Below the pieces are notes generated by a model. It did not search any database. It was not told where the DNA came from and saw only the letters and a program-made list of their open reading frames with translations. From the NCBI GenBank assembly GCA_903896505.1, contig CAITXU010000127.1:1-37152 (forward strand): a stretch of 37,152 bases of DNA. The letters run 5' to 3'. This document shows, one piece after another, positions 33,711 through 37,152 of the stretch. Numbering within the stretch: the first letter of the stretch is position 1; every line of letters starts with the position of its first letter. Source of the DNA: an uncultured Verrucomicrobiota bacterium. GTDB lineage: Bacteria > Verrucomicrobiota > Verrucomicrobiia > Limisphaerales > UBA9464. A program made the position numbers and the translations under genes.

Positions 33711-35288
33711 ATGTCGAGGCTCATCAAATCGTCGGGCGCGGTGGCGGCAGCCACCCTGATCAGTCGTGTGCTCGGTTTCCTACGAGAGTCGGCCTATGCC
33801 GGCTTCATGGGGACCGGTTTCGTCGCCGACTGTTTCCTGTTTGCGCTTCAAGTACCCAATCTCTTTCGTCGGCTCTTGGGAGAGGGTGCCCTGACGGCGG
33901 CGTTTGTCCCCATCTTCAAGGCCCACGAAGCGGAAGCGGATGAGGCCGCTGTCTGGCGTGGTGTGAATGCGGTCATATCGGGTCTGCTGGCGGTGACCGG
34001 TGTTCTCGTGGTCCTCGTGCTGGTCGGTTTGACGGTCGCTATTAACTTTGTGCCGATGACCGCCAAGCACGAACTCATCGCGTCCCTTTTGCGATGGATG
34101 TTCCCCTATGTCGGCCTGGCCTGTCTGGCGGCGGTGTTTATTGGTATTCTCAATGCCCGGGGGCATTTCTTCCTGCCGGCCCTCGGTACGGCCATTCTGA
34201 GCTTGGTCATGATCGGATCGGTCTACTTTCTGGCTCCATTGTTTGGGCCGGAAAAATGGGACCAGGTGTACGGGCTCGCCGCCGGACTCGTACTGGCCGG
34301 ATTTTGCCAGGCCGCCGTGCAATTGCCGTCTCTGCACCGGGAGGGCTTCCGTTATCGCTGGGTTCATCCCTGGAAGGATCCAACCGTTCGCCAGGTGGTC
34401 AGCAAGATGGCTCCCGCCACCATTGGTGTGGCAGCCTATCAAATCAACGTGATGCTGACCGCCATGATCGCGTTGCAATCCGGCGAGCGCATCATCTCGT
34501 CATTCAATTATGCCGTCCGCCTCATGGAACTACCCCAAGGTGTCGTGGGGGTCTCACTGGCCACGTACCTGCTGACGGAACTCAGTCACCTGGCCGTTGC
34601 CCGCAAGTTTCCCGAGTTTCGCGCGACCCTCCGGGAAGGCATGCAGCAGCTGATTTTCATCAATGGTCTGGCGACGGTCCTGCTGCTCGTCCTGGCGGAA
34701 CCGATGATTCGACTTCTATTCCAACACGGGGTGTTTCGGGATAGCGACACCCGTCTTACCGCAGTGGCTCTCCGCTGTCTTGCCCCGGGTTTGATTGCCT
34801 TTTCCCTCAACAACATCGTCGCCCGGGCCTTCTACGCCCTGGGCGACACCCGCACGCCCATGGTCATTTCCGTGGCTTGCCTGGCTTTGAACCTGATCCT
34901 TGGCTTTTTCCTGATTCCGTACCTGTACCAAGCCGGAATGGGTCTGGCTAATTCGGTGAGTGCCATTGCCAATACCGGATTCCTTTTTTATGCCCTCCGA
35001 CGCGCTCTGCCCAAGTTTTCCCTGCTGGAACTTGCTGGCAATGCTGCCTCGGTGGCGGGTGCCGCTGTGTGTGCTGCCGGCGCCGCCTGGGTCACGAATT
35101 TTCAATGGGAGGCCTGGGTCGGACACGCCCACTTTCCGGCCCGTTTGGGAGCGGTTTTTGTTCCCATCGGACTGGCTTCTATGGTCTATCTCGCGTTGTC
35201 CCACTGGATGAAACTGCCCCAGGCGCACGACCTGACCCGGACCGCTTTGGGCATTTTCACCACTGCTAGAAACCGATTTCGTCGTTGA
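33711..35288 (+). CDS. murJ: Lipid II flippase MurJ
   Basis: Polytopic inner-membrane protein that moves lipid II across the membrane for peptidoglycan synthesis. The N-terminus is highly typical (SSGAVAAATLISRVLGFLRESAYAG), with the MurJ RVLGFLRE motif. FLFALQVPNLFRRLLGEGAL is the second conserved loop. FNYAVRLMELPQGVVGVSLAT and ALRCLAPGLIAFSLNNIVAR follow, then RAFYALGDTRTPM. About fourteen membrane segments and 525 residues match the family. It starts nine bases after frr. Confidence 0.95.
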   Translation: MSRLIKSSGAVAAATLISRVLGFLRESAYAGFMGTGFVADCFLFALQVPNLFRRLLGEGALTAAFVPIFKAHEAEADEAAVWRGVNAVISGLLAVTGVLVVLVLVGLTVAINFVPMTAKHELIASLLRWMFPYVGLACLAAVFIGILNARGHFFLPALGTAILSLVMIGSVYFLAPLFGPEKWDQVYGLAAGLVLAGFCQAAVQLPSLHREGFRYRWVHPWKDPTVRQVVSKMAPATIGVAAYQINVMLTAMIALQSGERIISSFNYAVRLMELPQGVVGVSLATYLLTELSHLAVARKFPEFRATLREGMQQLIFINGLATVLLLVLAEPMIRLLFQHGVFRDSDTRLTAVALRCLAPGLIAFSLNNIVARAFYALGDTRTPMVISVACLALNLILGFFLIPYLYQAGMGLANSVSAIANTGFLFYALRRALPKFSLLELAGNAASVAGAAVCAAGAAWVTNFQWEAWVGHAHFPARLGAVFVPIGLASMVYLALSHWMKLPQAHDLTRTALGIFTTARNRFRR

Positions 35289-35336
35289 AGTTCAATGGGA
35301 CTCCATCGTGCGTTTCCCTGGAATGGCTGGCTCATC

Positions 35337-35654
35337 ATGAAAGACCCTCTCCTTCGTCAACGGGATATGGTGGCTCGACATCCAACCAATGAGTTGGCCC
35401 GATTCAGCCTCGGCAAGGCCCTGTTTGATCAGGGCGAATTCGAGGAAGCTCTCGATCAGTTCAAGCTGGCCCTGGCCGCCAAACCGGATTGGATGATGGT
35501 CGTGATTCTGGTCGGAAAATCTCATCTCGCGTTGGGGCGCACCGAGTTGGCCCGCAGCTCCTTCCTCAAGGCCCGTGAGCTCGCCATCGCCCAGAATCAT
35601 GAAGGGCCGCTGGAGGAAATGGACCAGTTGCTCGCGGACCTGGCTGAATCCTGA
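35337..35654 (+). CDS. Small TPR protein
   Basis: A 105-residue helical protein with about two tetratricopeptide units: LARFSLGKALFDQGEFEEAL with the A/G/Y-pattern of TPR helix pairs, then WMMVVILVGKSHLALGRTE and ARSSFLKARELAI. It probably serves as a small protein-protein adaptor. The ATG at 35337 gives a compact start (MKDPLLRQRDMV). An in-frame ATG at 35295, seven bases after the murJ stop, is also possible. It sits between murJ and thiE and may be co-transcribed. Partner unknown. Confidence 0.75.
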   Translation: MKDPLLRQRDMVARHPTNELARFSLGKALFDQGEFEEALDQFKLALAAKPDWMMVVILVGKSHLALGRTELARSSFLKARELAIAQNHEGPLEEMDQLLADLAES

Positions 35655-35676
35655 CCGCTCGATGGGTGACCCTCGC

Positions 35677-36315
35677 ATGAAACCGCTCGCCGAGTGCCGT
35701 CTTTATACCTTTGTCGACACGGCCTATTTGGCGGGGCGTGATGCCGGCGATGTGGCCCGGGCGTTGTGTGACGGGGGAAGTGATCTCATCCAGTTGCGGG
35801 CGAAAGGTGCCTCGTTGGGCGAAGTCGAGGCTCTTGCCCGAGCGGTGCTTCCGGTGACCCGCCCTGCTGGGGTTCGATTGGTTATCAATGACCATTTCGA
35901 CTTGGCTCGCCGCCTGGACGCCGAGGTTTGCCATCTCGGACAGGAAGACTTCTTCGATGCCGGTTGGCTCAAGGTCGAACAGCTTCGCGGACCTTCGGCT
36001 CGCCCGGAAATCGGATTAAGCACTCATGCGCCGCAACAGGCTCAACGAGCCATGGCCGCCGGTGCCGATTATCTGGCGGTCGGACCGGTCTGGGGAACGG
36101 GAACCAAACCGACTGCACGTCCGGTGACGCTGGAGTATGTCCGTTGGGCGGCCCAACACATAGCGGTACCGTGGTTCGCGATTGGGGGAATTCATCTGGG
36201 TCGGCTCGATGAGGTCTTGGAGGCGGGGGCCACCCGCATCTGTGTCGTGTCCGCCATCTTGCAAAGTCCCGATATCGCCGCTGCCTGTCGTTCGATCCGG
36301 GAGCGCCTCCCGTAG
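35677..36315 (+). CDS. thiE: Thiamine-phosphate synthase
   Basis: Joins HMP diphosphate and HET-P to thiamine monophosphate. TIM-barrel motifs are present: DLIQLRAKG near residue 38, VRLVINDHFDLARRLDAEVCHLGQ near 75-98, IGLSTHAPQQAQRA near 118, DYLAVGPVWGTGTKP near 138, and WFAIGGIHLGRL near 172. The ATG at 35677 is preceded by GGGTGA; an ATG 15 bases upstream is in frame. It has 212 residues, normal for ThiE. No other thiamine genes are adjacent. It is the last gene before the repeat-rich region. Confidence 0.93.
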   Translation: MKPLAECRLYTFVDTAYLAGRDAGDVARALCDGGSDLIQLRAKGASLGEVEALARAVLPVTRPAGVRLVINDHFDLARRLDAEVCHLGQEDFFDAGWLKVEQLRGPSARPEIGLSTHAPQQAQRAMAAGADYLAVGPVWGTGTKPTARPVTLEYVRWAAQHIAVPWFAIGGIHLGRLDEVLEAGATRICVVSAILQSPDIAAACRSIRERLP

Positions 36316-36434
36316 TCATCAACCTTCGGTCGTCCGCAGTTCTTTGTGCCGGTGAGTGGGCCTCAAGGGTTCAGTTGCGAAGAAGTTCGTCCGCAGATGA
36401 ACGGAGATTTTCGCAGATGAAGAAGAACTGTGTT

Positions 36435-36467
36435 CCGCGTTTCCGGGAACGCGGACGTCTCGTCCGC
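36435..36467. repeat. Two overlapping palindromes
   Basis: CCGCGTT at 36435-36441 pairs with AACGCGG at 36448-36454. GCGGACG at 36451-36457 pairs with CGTCCGC at 36461-36467 across TCT. The two share GCGG (36451-36454), so in RNA or single-stranded DNA only one can form fully at a time. Confidence 0.7.
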
Positions 36468-36482
36468 ACGGCGGTCCAAACC

Positions 36483-36546
36483 AGGCCAATTCCGCACGGC
36501 TGAAGCCCATTGGCTATTCCAATCCGCAGGGGTTACAAACGACCTG
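36483..36546 (+). repeat. Diverged direct repeat, copy 1
   Basis: Begins AGGCCAATTCCGCA and ends CCGCAGG-x-TACAAACGACCTG. It matches 36631-36687 in the same order with substitutions and a few bases of length difference. Non-coding. Confidence 0.65.
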
Positions 36547-36630
36547 AAACGACGTGAATAGATTGCAACCTATTGAAATAGAGCAACATCGGTAGGGCGA
36601 GGCTCCTGCCGAGCCGCGGCGGTTCGAATG

Positions 36631-36687
36631 AGGCCAGTTCCGCAAACGCGAAGCCAATGGGCCGTCCGCAGGACTACAAATGACCTG
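36631..36687 (+). repeat. Diverged direct repeat, copy 2
   Basis: Begins AGGCCAGTTCCGCA and ends CCGCAGGACTACAAATGACCTG-like sequence, matching 36483-36546. Between the two copies lies the GGCTC/GAGCC hairpin at 36601-36615. Confidence 0.65.
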
Positions 36688-36688
36688 T

Positions 36689-36708
36689 CCCTTAGTCTCC
36701 CTTAGTCT
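36689..36708 (+). repeat. Tandem 10-mer CCCTTAGTCT, two copies
   Basis: Exact head-to-tail duplication directly after copy 2 of the diverged repeat. Probably slippage. Confidence 0.7.
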
Positions 36709-36769
36709 CTTTCAATCGACGACCTACCTTCAGTTCATCGGCTTGCGACTGAAAAATGGGAGTTCTGGA

Positions 36770-37053
36770 GCCCCCACGGGGCGAAATGAGACAGCCCAGG
36801 GCGCCAGCCCTGGGTGAAAGGTCTGGCGATTGTTTGAGCCCTGAAGGGGCGAAATCATGCCCTCCAATTCATGGCCTTCATACCGAATCTCATCGGATAA
36901 CGGTGAGACTCAGAACCTAATGCAGGAAACCATCGGCCCCAGAATTTGGGCGAAGAATCACGGCATGAGTTTCGCCCTTACAGGGCTAAAATACGCTGGG
37001 TTCGGTTTTCCCGGGGCGTTGCCCCGGGCTTTCACATTTTGCCCCTTTGGGGC
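36770..37053. mobile_element. Transposase-less copy of the triple-hairpin element (MITE/BIME-like)
   Basis: Left hairpins: GCCCC-CAC-GGGGC (36770-36782), CCCAGGGC-GCCA-GCCCTGGG (36795-36814), GCCC-TGAAG-GGGC (36838-36850). Right hairpins in mirror order: GCCC-TTACA-GGGC (36974-36986), CCCGGGGC-GTT-GCCCCGGG (37010-37028), GCCCC-TTT-GGGGC (37041-37053). Geometry and order match the element at 25309-25939. The interior (36857-36968) begins with ATGCC at nearly the same distance from the inner hairpin as the transposase start, but it codes for no recognisable transposase. All hairpins here are intact, unlike the left middle hairpin of the transposase-bearing copy. Confidence 0.75.
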
Positions 37054-37152
37054 ACACCTTTACACGCCATACCGCCTAACAGCGTTTCTCCACCTCCGGG
37101 CGATCGGGTGAGGTAGTGCGCAGGCGACGGTGGTCGAAATCGATATAGGGAC

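Larger units (their letters stand above)
36316..36769. other. Gene-free, palindrome-rich region
   Basis: No supported gene. It holds a CGCAGATGA repeat pair (36392-36400 and 36412-36420), two overlapping palindromes at 36435-36467, a diverged direct repeat of about 60 bp (36483-36546 and 36631-36687), a GGCTC-CTGCC-GAGCC hairpin (36601-36615), and a tandem 10-mer CCCTTAGTCT (36689-36708). Together with the element that follows it looks like an accumulation site for small repeats. Confidence 0.7.

Noticed and set aside
36770..37053. CRISPR array
   Set aside because: The hairpins differ in length and order and are mirror-arranged; there are no equal direct repeats with unique spacers.
36857..37111. 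84-codon plus frame inside the transposase-less element
   Set aside because: It reads through the right-end hairpins, so it is a by-product of repeat sequence; only ATGCC at its start resembles the transposase gene.

Overview
The window looks like chromosome of a GC-rich, Gram-negative bacterium, most likely a member of the Verrucomicrobiota (Limisphaerales/Pedosphaera-like). This is inferred from an LPS gene (Kdo transferase), outer-membrane beta-barrels, a PQQ-type propeller protein, a Tat-type FAD oxidoreductase, few strong Shine-Dalgarno sites, frequent GTG starts, and intergenic palindrome families of a kind seen in that phylum. No rRNA, tRNA, phage or CRISPR was seen.

Layout. 1-2.3 kb, minus strand: hflX, then a ribBA that runs off the left edge. 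2.4-4.3 kb: an MsbA-like ABC exporter. 4.4-15.2 kb: an exopolysaccharide locus in two convergent blocks. The plus block has a beta-barrel porin, a Wzc-like tyrosine autokinase, a short Wza-like lipoprotein and a degenerate FHA protein with a membrane tail. The minus block has an SAM methyltransferase, a Wzx-like flippase, a TylF-type methyltransferase, a GT4 glycosyltransferase and a Wzy/ligase-like protein. 15.3-17.6 kb, minus: a ClpX-like ATPase, a NUDIX hydrolase and tadA, tightly packed. 17.7-20.6 kb, plus: a PQQ-like propeller protein and a DadA-like oxidoreductase. 20.6-25.2 kb: waaA (minus), larE (plus), a Nif3-like protein (minus), an HTH-metallo-beta-lactamase fusion (plus) and a secreted low-complexity protein (plus). 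25.3-25.9 kb: a REP-associated (Y1/HUH) transposase between two complex terminal repeats. 26.1-32.3 kb: recG and a lytic transglycosylase (minus), an outer-membrane protein (plus) and a Tat FAD oxidoreductase (minus). 32.4-36.3 kb, plus: pyrH, frr, murJ, a TPR protein and thiE. 36.3-37.15 kb: gene-free, repeat-rich DNA.

Main discoveries. (1) Two loci 11 kb apart carry the same compound terminal repeat of about 85 bp. Each repeat is three consecutive hairpins, and the left and right copies are inverted relative to each other. One locus encloses a tyrosine transposase; the other (36770-37053) encloses only about 110 bp and no transposase, as expected for a non-autonomous derivative. (2) The ClpX-like ATPase lacks both the zinc-binding domain and the IGF loop used to dock ClpP. 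(3) hflX has conserved family sequence upstream of its first ATG but no standard start codon there. (4) A degenerate FHA protein with a membrane tail is translationally coupled to the polysaccharide export machinery.

All calls come from reading the sequence by eye; no database search was run.
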